From the NCBI GenBank assembly GCA_963575745.1, contig CAUYUJ010016160.1, forward strand, positions 160,678 through 224,677: a stretch of DNA of 64,000 bases, in the 5' to 3' direction. The notes beneath the pieces were generated by a model. That model was not told the origin of the DNA and did no database searches. It saw only the letters and a list, made by a program, of their open reading frames with translations. The DNA is from Prorocentrum cordatum. Taxonomy: Eukaryota; Sar; Dinophyceae; Prorocentrales; Prorocentraceae. The translations under genes were made by a program, and so were the position numbers. Positions within the stretch are counted from its first letter, which is position 1. Every line of letters starts with the position of its first letter. Positions 39,190 through 50,879 of the stretch are shown here, piece after piece.

Positions 39190-39330
39190 GAATCAGCAAC
39201 GCGCCACGTGCGAGCGCAGCGCGCGCGCCGCTCTCGCAAGCCACACGCGCGCGCCACGCGCGCGCGCCACGCGCGCGCGCGCCACAGGCGCGCGCCACAT
39301 GCGCCGCCGCGTGCACGTTCCACGCACGGT
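39190..39330 (+). repeat. GCGCGCCAC simple repeat
   Basis: CGCGCGCCACGCGCGCGCCA units. Confidence 0.85.
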
Positions 39331-39671
39331 GCGTGAGGGCCTCGCCACGTGGGTGCGCCACGTGCGCTTCCGTGCGCCCCTCACAGGGATGGCACGTCTG
39401 GCGCGCACTTGTGGCAGGCGCTTCCGCGGGCCACTGGGCGCGACTGCGGGGAGGGGCCGGGCCCGCGCTCCGGCGAGGGCCGCCGGGCCCGCACGCGCTC
39501 CAGGCATGGCATGGCTCCCCACCGCCAAAGCAGCTCCAACATTCTCGAGGGTCGACGCGTTCCGACACGATAGACGTGGTGCTCCGATCCTTTGTCGACA
39601 CCGGTCGCCGGAAGATGGTGTGCAGCGCCGGAGGCGCAGGAGCTCCCCATCGCCGCGGCCGAGAGCTTACT
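39331..39671. other. GC-rich stretch, frames open on both strands
   Basis: Three frames near 39480-39660 read plausible peptides; I cannot choose among them. Confidence 0.35.
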
Positions 39672-39872
39672 TGGGCAGCTCCCCTCAGCCACGCGCAGAA
39701 GGGGGTGGAGGGTGGGGGGAGGGGGGAGGGCTTCTTACAAGCACCCCTGCTTCTTAGAGGGCGCGGGCCTTATCTATAGATGTAAGGCCGGCGCCTTCGA
39801 AGAAGCAGCCTCCTTCTGAGAAGCCCTCCCCCCTCCCTCAACCCCCCCGTGCGCGCCGCCGAACCCCATCGG
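39672..39872. repeat. Family E hairpin element, copy 1
   Basis: The arms GAGGGCTTCTTACAAGCA.. and ..CTTCTGAGAAGCCCTC fold around a TCTATAGATG loop; outer arms carry GGGTGGAGGG and its complement. A second copy is at 60336-60505. Confidence 0.8.
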
Positions 39873-40065
39873 CGCTGCCCGCCGCAGCGTTTCAAGGGAC
39901 CACTCCAAGGCCCCCGACGCCCAGCACCCCCCGGCCGTCCCCGAAGCACCGCGGCCAGCCGAACCTGGCGGGCGTGAGCCCGAAGCTCCGTCTGAGCCCT
40001 GCGCGGCGCCCGCGCCTGTAAGCCTTGGGCCCAGGGAAGGCCAGAGTGGGAGGAGGCTCTCGGGT

Positions 40066-40246
40066 CAAGTCGGGCGTGTGCCTCTAATTACAGGAGGTTT
40101 AGAAAACAATCCAGACATTGTCTGGGGACGATTTTTCTATTTTTTTTTTGAATATCGATTTTCCAATTGTTGAACATGTTCGATCATTTTTTTCCTATTT
40201 TTCCTTGGTCGTCCAAAATCGCCCTGTAGCAGGGGACACGCCCGAG
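40066..40246. mobile_element. Family C MITE, copy C2
   Basis: CAAGTCGGGCGTG at the left and CACGCCCGAG at the right, with CTAATTACAGGAGG and CCCTGTAGCAGGGG just inside. AT-rich interior. Confidence 0.75.
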
Positions 40247-40383
40247 CAGTACAGCGGGCATTCCTCGGGGTAGGTCTGCGGGCGTGGGGCGTCCACCGAG
40301 TCACGCACACCGCGCTTTGGGCGAAGGCTCGCGCGCCCTTCGTGCATCTGCGCCGCGGCCCCCCCGACGTGCGCTCTCAGAGG

Positions 40384-40495
40384 CCCGCGCGGGGTCCTGG
40401 GATTGGCGCTGGACCCCCTTGGCGTCGCCTCCGACGCCACCTTGGGGCGGGCTCCGCGTGCCGGGGGAAGGGGGGCCCCAGCGCCGAGCGGAGCA
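40384..40495 (+). repeat. Family B GC-rich foldback, copy B5
   Basis: GGCGCTGGACCCCCTTGGCG and, reversed, GGGGCCCCAGCGCCGAGCGG, with ACGCCAC.. GCGTGCC in the middle; more diverged. Confidence 0.55.
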
Positions 40496-40964
40496 GTGGG
40501 CGAAGAAGCCTCCGGCCGTCTGATGCTTCTGCGGCTGCTGGCTCCACCACTCGGGTGTAACTCCGGGGAGGTCGAGGGGAGCCTTTGTGTTGTGCAGACT
40601 CTGGCAAGTTTGCCCTTCATGGGCGTGGGGGGGAGGCATGGACGGGGGGGGGGGGCTGAACCTGAAGCAGTGCGCAAACCACTTGACGTGCGGAAATCAC
40701 GCAAGTCGAAAGGCTCGCGCACGCTCGTATTCGATAGAAGAGGGGCGAGGGGGGGGGAGGAAACGCCATGCAAGTAAGCTTGAAAAAAACAGGCTCATTC
40801 AGCATCGGCGCTGGGCCGTGGTGGAAGGCTGGCCTAATCAGGCACGGTCCCGTTCAATCTGGCTTCGTCCCGCTCAGTCCGGCCTGCTCCTGTTGAAGGC
40901 GGCTTCTTGGGCGCACTCCAGGCCACTCTGGCTCGATGGCGGGCGCCGTCATCGGGCTCACTAT
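40496..40964. other. Stretch without a recognised gene
   Basis: TCTGATGCTTCTGCGGCTGC then TGGCTCCACCA near 40520 recurs near 41130. Several frames are open; none supported. Confidence 0.4.
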
Positions 40965-41130
40965 CTTTTAGTCTCTCGCTCGTACGGAGGCTTCTCGTTC
41001 GTTCGTTCTCGTTCTTTGAGTCTTTCGTTCTAGTTCTCGTTCTTTGAGTCTTTCGTTCTCACGCGAGACTTCTCGCTCTTTCCTTACTATCTTTTAGTCT
41101 TTCGTTCTCGTTCTTTGAGTTGCCCACTCA
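40965..41130 (+). repeat. TTTCGTTCTCGTTCTTTGAG minisatellite
   Basis: About six loose units of CTTTGAGTCTTTCGTTCT. Confidence 0.8.
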
Positions 41131-42825
41131 AGATGCTTATGCGGCTGCTGGCTCCACCAGGCGATTCCCTGATGTCCGTGGTGAGCTCCGCGGTGCGCGC
41201 CCTGGCCACGAACCAGACCGTGACGCCCGACGCGGCCGTGACCAACGACGCGCCCCCCGAGGCAGGCTGGCCACCGGCTGGGAGGGGGAGCCGGGTTCCC
41301 GACTTGCCCCTCTGGGGGGCCCCTCCGCCCCGACGGCCTTCAAACCAAAGCCGCCCTAAGTGGCACCTAGAACATTTGCATCTGGCACCTCGAGTTTGTC
41401 CGTTGGCCTCGACGCAGCGAAGCCTTGAGCCGATGAGGGCGCAGCTTTCTTGGACAGAACCCTGACGACATCTTGGGACCATAGGGGTCGTCTTGGAGCC
41501 ATGAGGATCGCCAGGGCCCCTCTCTTGGGCCGTCTTGGGGCCATCGTGGGCCGTCTTGGGGCCCTCTTGGGGGCCTCTTGGGCCGTCTCAGAACGAGCTT
41601 TCGGGCCTCTTGGGCCGTTCTTGGCCCGAAGAAGCGAGTAATAATATGATTGCGACTACACCTACCACTACTACTATGCTACTACTATCACAATGCGCAC
41701 GCAATACTGCGATTACTCATACCATCACCGCGAATATGACATTATTGTGCTGACGTGGCCTGACATCGCCGCATAATCCAACAACCATCACCATCGTTTG
41801 CGTGGCCTTCATATCCATTCATTCCCATCATCATCAACGCTGACATCATCATGACTTGCATAATCTTCAATATCACCTCGCGCAACATAGATAGATCGCG
41901 CCACATATATTGCACCGCGGAGCTTACACTACAGGCTCACGCCGCACTGATTGCACCACGTTGATTGTAGTAGATACCACATCCACTGCTCAATGACTCA
42001 GTGGCCGACGCTGGTACATGCACACTATATGTGCATGCGCGCACGCCCATCTCGTCATGCCGACATTCACCATCACACGTCGCCCCAGGCCCAGTCATCA
42101 GGGAACGTCCCGTCGACATCCCGCTGCCATCATCGTGACCTGTCTTCACCATCACCTCAGTCCATAGCTGTCCCATCAAAGCGCATGTGTTGCAGCAGCA
42201 GGTTTCCCGGGGAGGTAATACAATGAGCCTGACCCCCCGTTGGGGGGGGTCAGGCTCATTGGCTTATGTTGCGCATGCGAGAGTCACCTGGGCCCCCCTT
42301 TGGACACCGGCCGAGCCCAATAAGCCTGACCCCCCCCCCACCCGGGGGGTCAGGCTCATTGGATTACCTCTCCGGGAAGCCTGCAAGTTGCAACACATGC
42401 GTTTTGATGGGACAACAGCTATTGACAGACGTGATGGTAAGTCATGATGATGGCAGCGCCGATGATGATGGGAATGAATGGAAGACTTCGTCGTCGTCGC
42501 GTCCAGAGTCCAAAAAAGGCCCGACGCCGCCCTCCCGGGAGATTCCGGCGGGCATCTCTCAACGAAGGCGACTTGCTCATTGGACGCGGCCGGTGTGCAA
42601 TGAGCAACCCGGGATTCCCGGGGCCTCGGAAGCTCAATTCCGGCTTGGGCACGGCCTCGGCGGCCTCCCGGGGTCCAATTTCGCTTTGGGCCGCCGCCTG
42701 AGGGGAGTTCCCGGGGTCCAATTCCGGCTTGGGCCGCTCCTGAGGAGCCTTTCCGGGGCCCAATTCCGGCTTGGGCCGCCGGTTCCCGTGAAACGTATGC
42801 CTGTTGGCCGCCATCTTCCGAGATT

Positions 42826-42862
42826 GGTCACACCTGGGACCATTATGGTCCCAGGTGTGACC
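42826..42862. repeat. Perfect 37-bp palindrome
   Basis: GGTCACACCTGGGACCAT and its exact reverse complement flank one base. Confidence 0.95.
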
Positions 42863-43133
42863 AGGTCCCGGCCTCCGGCGTCTTGACGTTCCCCGCCGTT
42901 GCGGCGAGTCTCTGAGACCTGCCCGGAGACCCCCGGGCCGGGCCCCCCGCAGGCATGGCCCAAGATGGCGGGATGACCCCAGCGCGGCATCGCGGCCCAA
43001 GGTGGCCCCAAGACGGCCCAAGAGAGGGGCCCTGGCGATCCTTATGGCTCCAAGATGACCCCAATGGTCCCAAGATATCGTCAGGGTTCTGTCCAAGAAA
43101 GCTGCGTCCTCATCGGCTCAAGGCTTCGCTGCG

Positions 43134-43173
43134 TCGAATTTGTCCGTTGGCTTAAGCCAACGGACAAATTCGA
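43134..43173. repeat. Perfect 40-bp palindrome
   Basis: TCGAATTTGTCCGTTGGCTT is followed immediately by its exact reverse complement. The left outer arm of the large palindrome has only one half of it (near 41390). Confidence 0.95.
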
Positions 43174-43222
43174 GGTGCCAGATGCGAATGTTCTAGGTGC
43201 CACTTAGGGCGGTTTTGGTTTC

Positions 43223-43605
43223 TTCCTGGGAGGGTGAGGCCGCGGAGGAGGCGGGAGAAGGAGTTCATGCGGAGGAGTGGGAGGAGGGAGGACGAGAGTG
43301 CGGGGAGGGAGAATCAACAAAAATGCGACCCCTTCCCCGGGGGCCCGAGGAGAAGAGCCCCCCGCTTCGGCGTCGGGCTACTGGCGAACGGCCCTTGGCC
43401 GCGGGGGGGGGCAACATGCGGGCACGGCTCGCTGGCCAGGGCCCGCGCTGGGCGGCCCGGCCGGGCGCGCGCCCCGACCAGGGGGTGGCGCCAAGCGGAG
43501 CGGAAGGAAGGACCGAGAGATGTGACGTTGTATGTAGCTGGCCTGGCTGGATGCCCGAGGGCGCAGCTTCCTGGTATCGACGTCGTGGAGGCGGTTTTGT
43601 TTGAC
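43223..43605. other. G-rich stretch, possible coding remnant
   Basis: A frame at 43416-43604 begins MRARLAGQGPRWAARPG with high third-position GC and ends at TGA, but it has no splice or motif support. Confidence 0.3.
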
Positions 43606-45195
43606 GTTCGGGTTCTTCATGCGCTGGTGCATGACTTTCGATTCGCTGGAGCTTGAGGGTGTGTGTGTGGTCTGCTTGACCCATCCTCCCATCCTTTCTA
43701 GATGTATTGATTGAAGGAGGAAGAGGAGGAGGCAAGAGGAGAAGGAGGAGACGGAGGACGACGGGAAGGTCGATGTCATGGGGTCCCCGCAGATGGGGGG
43801 GAGAGGATTAGAGCCCCCATCGCACCAGTAATGACTGGTGGGTGAGGTCAGCCCCACTGCCATCGAGAAGGCCGTTACCAAAGAGGAGGCCACTATCGCC
43901 GGGAAGAACACCACCGTGGAGAAGGACCCCGTCGAAGACCTCGCCGAGCATGTCGAGGGGAGCCGCGGGGTGAGAAGCGAGGGAAGGGGGAGGGAGGTTC
44001 AGTCCAGGAGGAGAAGGAGGTGCTGAGTCGTGCCTGCATCGTCGTACGATCGATGAGTGAACCTATGTTCCCCATGCATGTCGCCCGTCGCGCCGTTAGT
44101 GCTTCTGACCATCCAGGGGCCTCCAGGGAGGCTCATTTGTCTATGTTTGTCTGTGTGTGTTGTTTGCAGTTTTTGCTCTTCTGTGTGTGAGTGTGTGCGT
44201 GCGTGTGTTTGGGAGACCTGACTGTGATTCTAGAATGTTCCATTGATCCGCTTGTTTGCACGGTCAGCTACGATACCCCCCGGATCCGGATGGTGACCCT
44301 CTTGTATGGTTTATTGTCTTCCTTCTTGTCTCGCTTGTGGTCTTCCTGATCGTCTCCCGTTCAGTAGTTTCTAGAATGAACTTCACATTTCGGGTGTCCC
44401 CACCGCCCATTCACAAACCCTGTCCATGAGAGTTGACGGGACAAAGAACAAAGAGCCACATGTAGTGAAACAAAGCGGGCAACCAGGGTGAACACAGAGA
44501 TCTCTGGAGCAAGGGGGTGGCCTTGGAGGGTCTCTTCGGACCATCCCGGGGGCCCGCGTGGGGGCGAGGAAAGGCGAAGGAGGAGGAGGACGAGGAGGAG
44601 GAAGACGACGCGACAGCGACGACGACGACGACGAGGAAGAGGAAAACGACAAGGAAGACGATGAGGGCAAAGACGAGTAGGAGGAGGATAATGTGGAGAA
44701 GGACAATGAGGAGGAGGATAGAGCCCTCGAAATCACCTCTTGGAGTCCTCTGGGGCTCGTTTAGGGGCTCTTTGGAGGGATCGTTGGGTCCTCTTGGGGC
44801 TCTTTTGGGGGGTCTTGGGGCCCTCGTGGGACCCTCTTGGGGCTCTTTTGGGGGGCCTCTTGGGAGCCCTGGAGGTCCTCTTGAGGCCATCTCGGAGGCT
44901 GTCGATCAAAGAAGGGGGTGTCTTCGATTTGCCTCCCTCCCCCCGTGTGCCATCCAAATCGCCTCTTGGAGCGTTATTGGGCCGCTATTGGGCGCTCTTG
45001 GAGCCGCCTTGGGCCTCTCATGGGCCATCTTGGGGCCATTTTGAGGCCTCAGCAGCGCATCGGAAGCGAAAAGGCGAGGGGTCAGGCATCATTGATCTTC
45101 CTTCGGTTTGTTAAGGGTGTTGGCCTGTGGGGGGGTCCTGACGGGGCTCCGAGGGCACTTTGAGACGTCTTGTGACCTTTGTCTGGCCTCTTGGA
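43606..45195 (+). repeat. 1.6-kb segmental duplication, copy A
   Basis: Colinear with 46375-48027: a CATGACTNTCGA start, GAGGAGG tract, the 43846-44026 block, a TG-rich block, GAGAGTTGACGGG, a second GAG tract and a CTTGGGG array, in the same order. Confidence 0.88.
43846..44026 (+). other. Block conserved in three copies, open in one frame
   Basis: Copies at 46640-46820 and 50903-51080 keep the frame TAIEKAV.K.E, then KNTTVEKDPVED and a basic tail. Nearly all differences between copies change the amino acid (for example A/T, T/I, E/G, H/L, H/N), and I see no synonymous ones, so the frame is not obviously under protein-level constraint. It could be a recent burst of copies of a former exon. 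Confidence 0.4.
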
Positions 45196-45623
45196 GGTAT
45201 GTCGGAAGCTATGCTGAACCAGCGTCGGCTATCTTGAGTAAGGCGATCGACAGCGAGGCTACGGCTCTGTTGGGGGAGAAGAAGGTCTGAGCACGCGCCG
45301 CCCGCGGAGCGCTGCGAAGAGCCTCGCCCCCCAGGCTCTCGTATCTGGCGTGGGCTCTTTTGGTTCTGGTCGATCGGCGGGCGTCGCGTGGCGCGCCACC
45401 CGGGACTGCACGGTCCGAGGGGAAAAAAAAGCGTCGGCTGTCTTGAGTCATCGTGGAGACCATCTTTTGGAGCATCTGACGCCCTCCTGGAGTCGTTCTG
45501 GGCCACCTCGAGAGCCCTGGCGCTGCGCGGCCCGCCCCCAAAAGAGCCTCGTGGCGGGGAGGGGGAGGGTACCCCCCCCCCCAAGGGAGGGATGTCTTGG
45601 GAAGGGGGAGGCAAGAACTCGTT
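45196..45623. other. Stretch without a recognised gene
   Basis: An A9 run near 45423; frames open on both strands. None supported. Confidence 0.4.
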
Positions 45624-46026
45624 AGGCCACCTTCCTTAGCCCAAAGGGCTGATGGGATCTCCATACCCTCGTAATTACTGCCTGTAGCGCTGTCTGTCTC
45701 TCTCTCAAGAGCTGATTCGGGTCTTCTGCCTCCCAGGGTGTGAAGCTGCAGTCTGTTCGTGTCGTTGGCGCAACTTGGGCTTTAGGGATCCTCCGGGGGC
45801 TTCCATGGTCTTCAGGAGGCTTTTGGGGGGACCGTCGACCTACGGGGAGCTCGGACCTTGAGGAGGATGTGTGGACGAGAAAGCATGTGCGCAACGACCG
45901 TTGGCGGATTTGCTTGCTCGATCCTGCCGTTTCTTCATTTCGGCCTCCGCCTGGGCCCTCGTTGGGCCAGGGATGACAAGCTATACCCATGGGGAGGAGG
46001 TCGAGACTTCCATGGGGCCCGCGCAT
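45624..46026 (-). CDS. Possible minus-strand ORF, unknown protein
   Basis: A 134-codon minus frame, open from 46026 to a TAA at 45624, has a normal residue mix rich in Ser, Arg and Pro: SLRTCFLVHTSSSRSELPVG, then CSFTPWEAEDPNQLLRERQT and VWRSHQPFG. It lies between the two copies of the 1.6-kb duplication and is not itself repeated in the window. Third-position bias is weak. A plus frame in the same place is also open. No domain is recognised. Confidence 0.3.
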
Positions 46027-46029
46027 AAC

Positions 46030-46246
46030 GACAGCAGCTCAACGTCTACCCCTTCGACAATTTGGGTCCCATCCTCGGCTGTCTTCGGCGTCTGAGCCCA
46101 CATCCATTGCGCTTGGCACCCCCTATCGAGACCGGACAGAGGTAGAGCGGAGCCCCCTGCACCTCCCTCGTCTCGTCAGCTACGCGTCGAGGGAATGCAT
46201 GACAACACACCAGCACCACCAGCCGGGCCCCCGCCCGGACGTCTAA
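46030..46246 (+). CDS. Possible terminal exon, unknown protein
   Basis: A plus frame ending at TAA 46244-46246 reads SEPTSIALGTPYRDRTEVER, then LHLPRLVSYASREC and a His/Pro tail. Codons from about 46120 on mostly end in G or C. The upstream border is unclear; the frame is open from 45989. It overlaps the start of the minus ORF at 45624-46026 only slightly. No family is recognised. Confidence 0.3.
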
Positions 46247-46374
46247 AGTGTTTCTGTTCCATCGCTGCGTTTTTTTGTTCATATGTGTTTATCTCTGGGT
46301 GTGGGCACCGCGACCATCAAACCTGGGCCTGCGATGAAGAAACGCCCCCCTGGACCTGCGACGAACAAATTGGT

Positions 46375-48027
46375 TGGCGTACGGCTTCTTCATGCATTGG
46401 TGCATGACTGTCGACTTGCTGGAGCCTGAGGGGAGGTGTGGTCTGCTTGGCCCATCCTATCCAGATGCATTGAAGCATGGCGTTGAAGGAGGAGGCGAGA
46501 GGAGGAAGAGGAGGAGGAGCAGGAGGAGGAGGACGACGGGAAGGTCGATGCCATGGGGTCCCCGCAGGTGGGGGGAGAGGATCACAGCGGAGGGAGAGGA
46601 TCACACCCCCCCCCACACCTGCAACGGCTGGTCGGCGAGGTCAGCCGCACTGCCATCGAGAAGGCCGTTGCCAAAGCGGAGGCCACTACCGCCGAGAAGA
46701 ACACCACCGTGGAGAAGGACCCCGTCGAAGACCACGCCGAGCATGTCGAGGGGAGCCGCGGGGTGGGCAGCGAGGGAGGGAGGAGGGGGGTTCAGTCCAG
46801 GAGGAGAAGGAGGTGCTGGGTCGTGCCTGCATCGTCGTACGATCGACGAGTGAGCCGATGTTCCCCATGCATGTCGCCCGTCGCGTCGTTATTGCTTCTG
46901 ACCATCCAGGGGCCTCCGGGGGTGGGGGTCTCATTTGTCCGGGTGTGTTGTTTGCAGTAGTTGCTTGTTGTTTTGCGTGTGTGTGTGTGTGTGTGTGTCT
47001 GAGTGCGTGTGTTTGGGATACTCGAGTGTGAATCTACCATGTTCCCTGACAAGGCTTGTTTGTACGGCCAGACGTGGGGTCCCCTGGAGCCGGAATCTGT
47101 GGCTCGTTGTCTCCCACATGGTCTCCCCTAGTGGTCTCTTATGTGGTCTCCTGGATGGTGACCCTTACGTGTGGTGGATCGTCTTCCTTGTTTCACTTGT
47201 GGTCTTCCCTATCGTCTCCCATTCAAGACTTTCTGAACTATACCTCACGTTTCGTGGATCCCCACCAGCCCATTCACAAACCCTGCCCATGAGAGTTGAC
47301 GGGCAAAAAATACGAAGCGACACATGTAGTGAAACAAAGCGGGCAACCAGGATGAACACAGGGATCTCTGGAGCAGGGGGGGGGGCCTTAGAGGGCCTCT
47401 TCGGACCATTCCCGGGGCCCGCGTTGGGGCGAGGGAAGGAGAAGGAGGAGGAGGAGGAGGACGAGGAGGAGGAGGACGACGACGACGAAGAGGAAAACGA
47501 AAAGGAAGACGATGAGGGCAGGACGAGGACGAGGAGGAGGAGAAGGACAACGAGGACGAGGATAGAGCGCCTCTTGGAGCCCACCACTTGGGGCTTTGGG
47601 GGGGCTCTTTGGAGGGATTGTTGGGTCCTCTTGAGGCTCTTTTGGAAGGTCTTGGGGCCCTCTTGAGGCCCTCTTGGGGCTCTCTCGCGGGCCTCTTTGG
47701 AGCCCCGGAGGAGCCCCGGAGGGCCTTCTTAGGCCATCTTGGAGGCCATCGATCAAAGAAGGGGGTGTCTTTGATTTGCCTCCCCCCCTCTGGGGCCATC
47801 TAAATCGCCTATCTGGGGCGTTCTTGGGCGCTCTTGGGGCCGTCTTGTGCCTCTCTTGGGCCATCTTGAAGCCTCCACAGCGCATCGGAAGCGAAAAGGC
47901 GAGGGGTCAGGCATTATTGATTTCCTTTGGTTTTTGAAGGATGTTGGCCTTTTGGGGGGGTGGGGTCCTGATGGGGCTCCGAGGTCACTTTGAAACGTCT
48001 TGTGATCACTGTCTGGCCGCTTTCGGG
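46375..48027 (+). repeat. 1.6-kb segmental duplication, copy B
   Basis: Partner of 43606-45195; start-to-start distance is about 2.77 kb. Similarity is high (roughly 85-95%) except in the triplet tracts. Confidence 0.88.
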
Positions 48028-49165
48028 CCTGGGGGCTTCCAGGCAAACTTTTCGGGCCCCGACGCCTTAATTTTGGTCATTTTCGCAGCCCGGAGGTTTG
48101 ACTCCCAGCCCTGGATGACAGTTTCGACCTGGGGACCTTTCAAAAAACGCTTCGGGCCCCGGAAATTTATTATAATATTTTTCGCAGCCCAAGGGGTCGG
48201 GGCCCAGCTCTGGAGGACATTTTCGGGCTAGGGGACCTCCAACAAAAAACCTGGCCCCCAAAAAGGCTGCCCCGGGAGTTGTGGCCCAGCCCTGGAGGAT
48301 GTTTTCGGGCCTGGGGACCACAACAACGCTTGCGCCCAAAAACATGTATGTTGGTGCTTGTCGCAAGACCGGGGCTCGGGGACGTCCTGCAACTGCTCCG
48401 GCCCCGAGTCGTTTACTCTAGATCGGGTGTGCTTTGCAGCCTGGGGGGTCGGGGCCTAGCCCTGGAGGACGCGCTCGGGCCCGGGGGCCGCTGAGAAAGG
48501 CTCGGACCCCGAACAAGTCGTTGCTGTGTTTTGTTCGCAAGCCTCGGGGGTTCGGGGGTCGTGGCCTCGTGGTCGAGCAACAATTTCTTGGGCCCCCAAA
48601 AGTTTACACGCTGGTCGTTGAAAGTAGGTATTTTTGGGTTCCCAGATCCCAATCTACTTCAAGCGCCTTCCAACTTCAAGAATCGACACGCTTTTGCTGT
48701 GTTTTGTTATTCTCTGGGGGGGCCTGGACGCAATCAACTTAATCCGCCTTCCTACTTCATGTTTTTACCTACTTCTTCCGACCGACGTGTAGTTCTTGGT
48801 GCTTTCCGCATCCCTGGGGGTCAGGGCCCAGCCCTGCAAGGACGCTTTCGGGATTGCGGGGGCCTCAAGAATACGTGTTCGTGCCAAGAGACATATTTGT
48901 ATTTGTGTTTTTCGCAGCCCCAGTGGTCGGGGCCGCGCCCTAGACAATGTTTGTGGGCCTGGGGGGGGCCGAACAATTTTTCGGGGCGCGGGCAATTTAT
49001 TGTTGTGCTTTTCTCAACCCCGGGGATCGTGGCCCAGCCCTGGAGGACGTTTCCGGGCCTGGGGACCACCCAAAAACAATTTCCTGGTCCGGCAAAATTT
49101 ATGTTTGTGCTTTTCGCAGCCCCAGGGGTCGGGGCCTAGCCCTGCAGGACGATGTCATGGCCCCC
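48028..49165 (+). repeat. About 105-bp satellite, block 1
   Basis: About ten units of TTTTCGCAGCCC.GGGGTC, GGGCCCAGCCCTGGAGGACG and TTTCGGGCCTGGGGACC. Unit length varies 95-120 bp. Each unit has a TTTCGCAG acceptor-like motif. Block 2 lies at 51195-51832. Confidence 0.88.
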
Positions 49166-49544
49166 GACCCCCCCCCCGCCCCTATGACGTAACGCTCCCC
49201 CCCACAGTGCGTTCCGGGCACTGCCGCCGTGCGCATCGTGATCCGCATAGGTGTCCGCATAGAGATCCGCATAGGAGTATCGTCCGCAGTCGTCTTCGCC
49301 GTTGTCCTCGTCGTCGTTGTCGTCGTCGTCGTCGTCCCCGCCGCCGTCGTTGTCGTCGTCGTCGTCGTCGCTCGTCGCTCTTCGCTCGTCGCTCATCGTC
49401 GTCGTGCGCGCGGACGCAGCTGGAGCCTGTTTGTAAATTCCGCTTCGATGGCGGCAATCATGTGGGAGGGGTGGAGGGGGCCGATGACGTCACGTTTCGC
49501 GCCGGCGGCGTCTCGAAATGCTTCGGAATGACCGAGGACGGGTA
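49166..49544 (+). repeat. GTC/CGTCGTCG triplet repeat and flanks
   Basis: GTCGTCGTCGTCGTC at 49300-49400 followed by GCTCGTCGCTC; a second copy lies at 50650-50700 in the same orientation. Confidence 0.8.
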
Positions 49545-49855
49545 GCAGCAGCATGTCGGTGGCGATCTGCACCACAACGGCCGTGTACACCACAGTGCCT
49601 GCGTGCACCACAGCGCCTGTGTACACCACACCGCTTATGTACACCACAGCAGCCGCGTGCAACACAGCGCCAGTGTGTGCCACAGTGTTTTTGCGTGCAC
49701 CACAGCGCTGTTGTACACCACAGTGAATGCGTAATTACACCACATCAGCCGTGTGCAACACAGCACCAGTGTACACCACAATACCTGCGTGCACGAAAGC
49801 GCCTGTGTACACCACGGCGCCTGTGTGCACCACATCAACCGTGTGCAACCAAGCA
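49545..49855 (+). repeat. CACCACAGCGCCTGTGTA minisatellite, left arm
   Basis: About 16 units of 18-20 bp, starting right after ATGTCGGTGGCGATCTGCAC. The right arm at 50298-50645 is inverted, ending in GGGCAGATCGCCACCGACAT. Confidence 0.88.
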
Positions 49856-50297
49856 CCACCCTTGCATATATAACTTTAGAAACAATCCTTATGGGAAAAG
49901 GGAACGCCTGTGGATTCAACAGAAAACTAATGTTTTTATATAAGATTAGGAAAGGGATCCTTATGGAAAAAGGAGTGTCGCTGGAATCTACGAGTCCTCC
50001 AGAGTCCGCCCGCATCATCCTAACTCTTCCCATCTGCGTCCAGGAGGCTCCAGCGAAACTGGCCGTCCGAGAACCAAGTTCACTGATTCAATCGACCATT
50101 ATGCGGTGCACGCTGATATGCGCACGTGCGCTGTAGCATTGACCCGCACGACATAGGGGGTAGGGTGAGGGAGGAGGAAGAGGAGGACGGGAAGGAGGAG
50201 GAGGAGGAGGAGGTGGAGGGAAACATGTCGCATTCTATTATCCGCATTTTCTTTGGCGTGGTGTTTAGCTGTCCGCAGCAGATTATCGCCGACATGC
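49856..50297. other. Spacer between inverted minisatellite arms
   Basis: AT-richer. ATCCTTATGG.AAA.GG occurs twice (49885, 49958), followed by short purine tracts. No gene seen. Confidence 0.5.
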
Positions 50298-50645
50298 TCC
50301 TTCTACGTGTCCTGTGCACGCAGGCGCTCTGGTGTACACCAGCGCTGCGTTGCAAGCGGATGTTGTGGTGTAGACAGGCGCTGTTGTCTGCACTGGCGCT
50401 GCGGTGCACGTAAGCATTGTGGTGTAGACAGGCGCTGTATTGCACATGGCTGCTGCGGTGTACACATTCGCTGTGGTGTACACCGGCGCTGTGGTGCACG
50501 CACGCAGTGTGGTGTACACAGGCGCTGCGTTGCACACGGCTGTTGCGGTGTACGCAGGCGGTGTGGTGTACACAAGCGCTCTGGTGCACGCGAGCACTTT
50601 GGTGTACACAGGCACTGTGGGGCAGATCGCCACCGACATTTTGCT
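50298..50645 (-). repeat. CACCACAGCGCCTGTGTA minisatellite, right arm
   Basis: Plus-strand units read GGTGTACACAGGCGCTG; inverted relative to the left arm. Confidence 0.88.
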
Positions 50646-50879
50646 CGCGTCGTCGTCGTCGTCGCTCGTCGCTCGTCGCTCGTCGTTCATACTCGTCGTG
50701 CGCGCGGGCGCGGCTGTGGTACCGGAGCCACACGGCTGGGGGGGGTTACGTCATACCCCCCTCCGTCCCCCCCCCATGACGCCCGGCATCTCCGCAAATA
50801 AAGAAACGCGCTCCAAGAATTTGGCCACGAAGAGATTGATGTTGGTGTTTTTCGCAGCCCCCGGGAGAGACACACGGCC

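Larger units (their letters stand above)
41341..43222. repeat. 1.9-kb imperfect palindrome
   Basis: Outer arms 41341-41575 and 42968-43222 are inverted copies (GCCCTAAGTGGCACCTAGAA and GACAGAACCCTGACGA on one side, reversed on the other). Inner arms 42121-42245 and 42330-42457 are also inverted (CCATCAAAGCGCATGTG, CCCGGGGAGGTAATAC). Both pairs share a centre near 42285. The segments between outer and inner arms (about 540 and 510 bp) are unrelated: an ACCATC-rich stretch on the left, a GGCTTGGGCC tandem on the right. Confidence 0.85.

Noticed and set aside
39029-39601. 190-codon minus ORF with several Cys
   Set aside because: Its middle is the GCGCGCCAC simple repeat, and three other frames are equally open.
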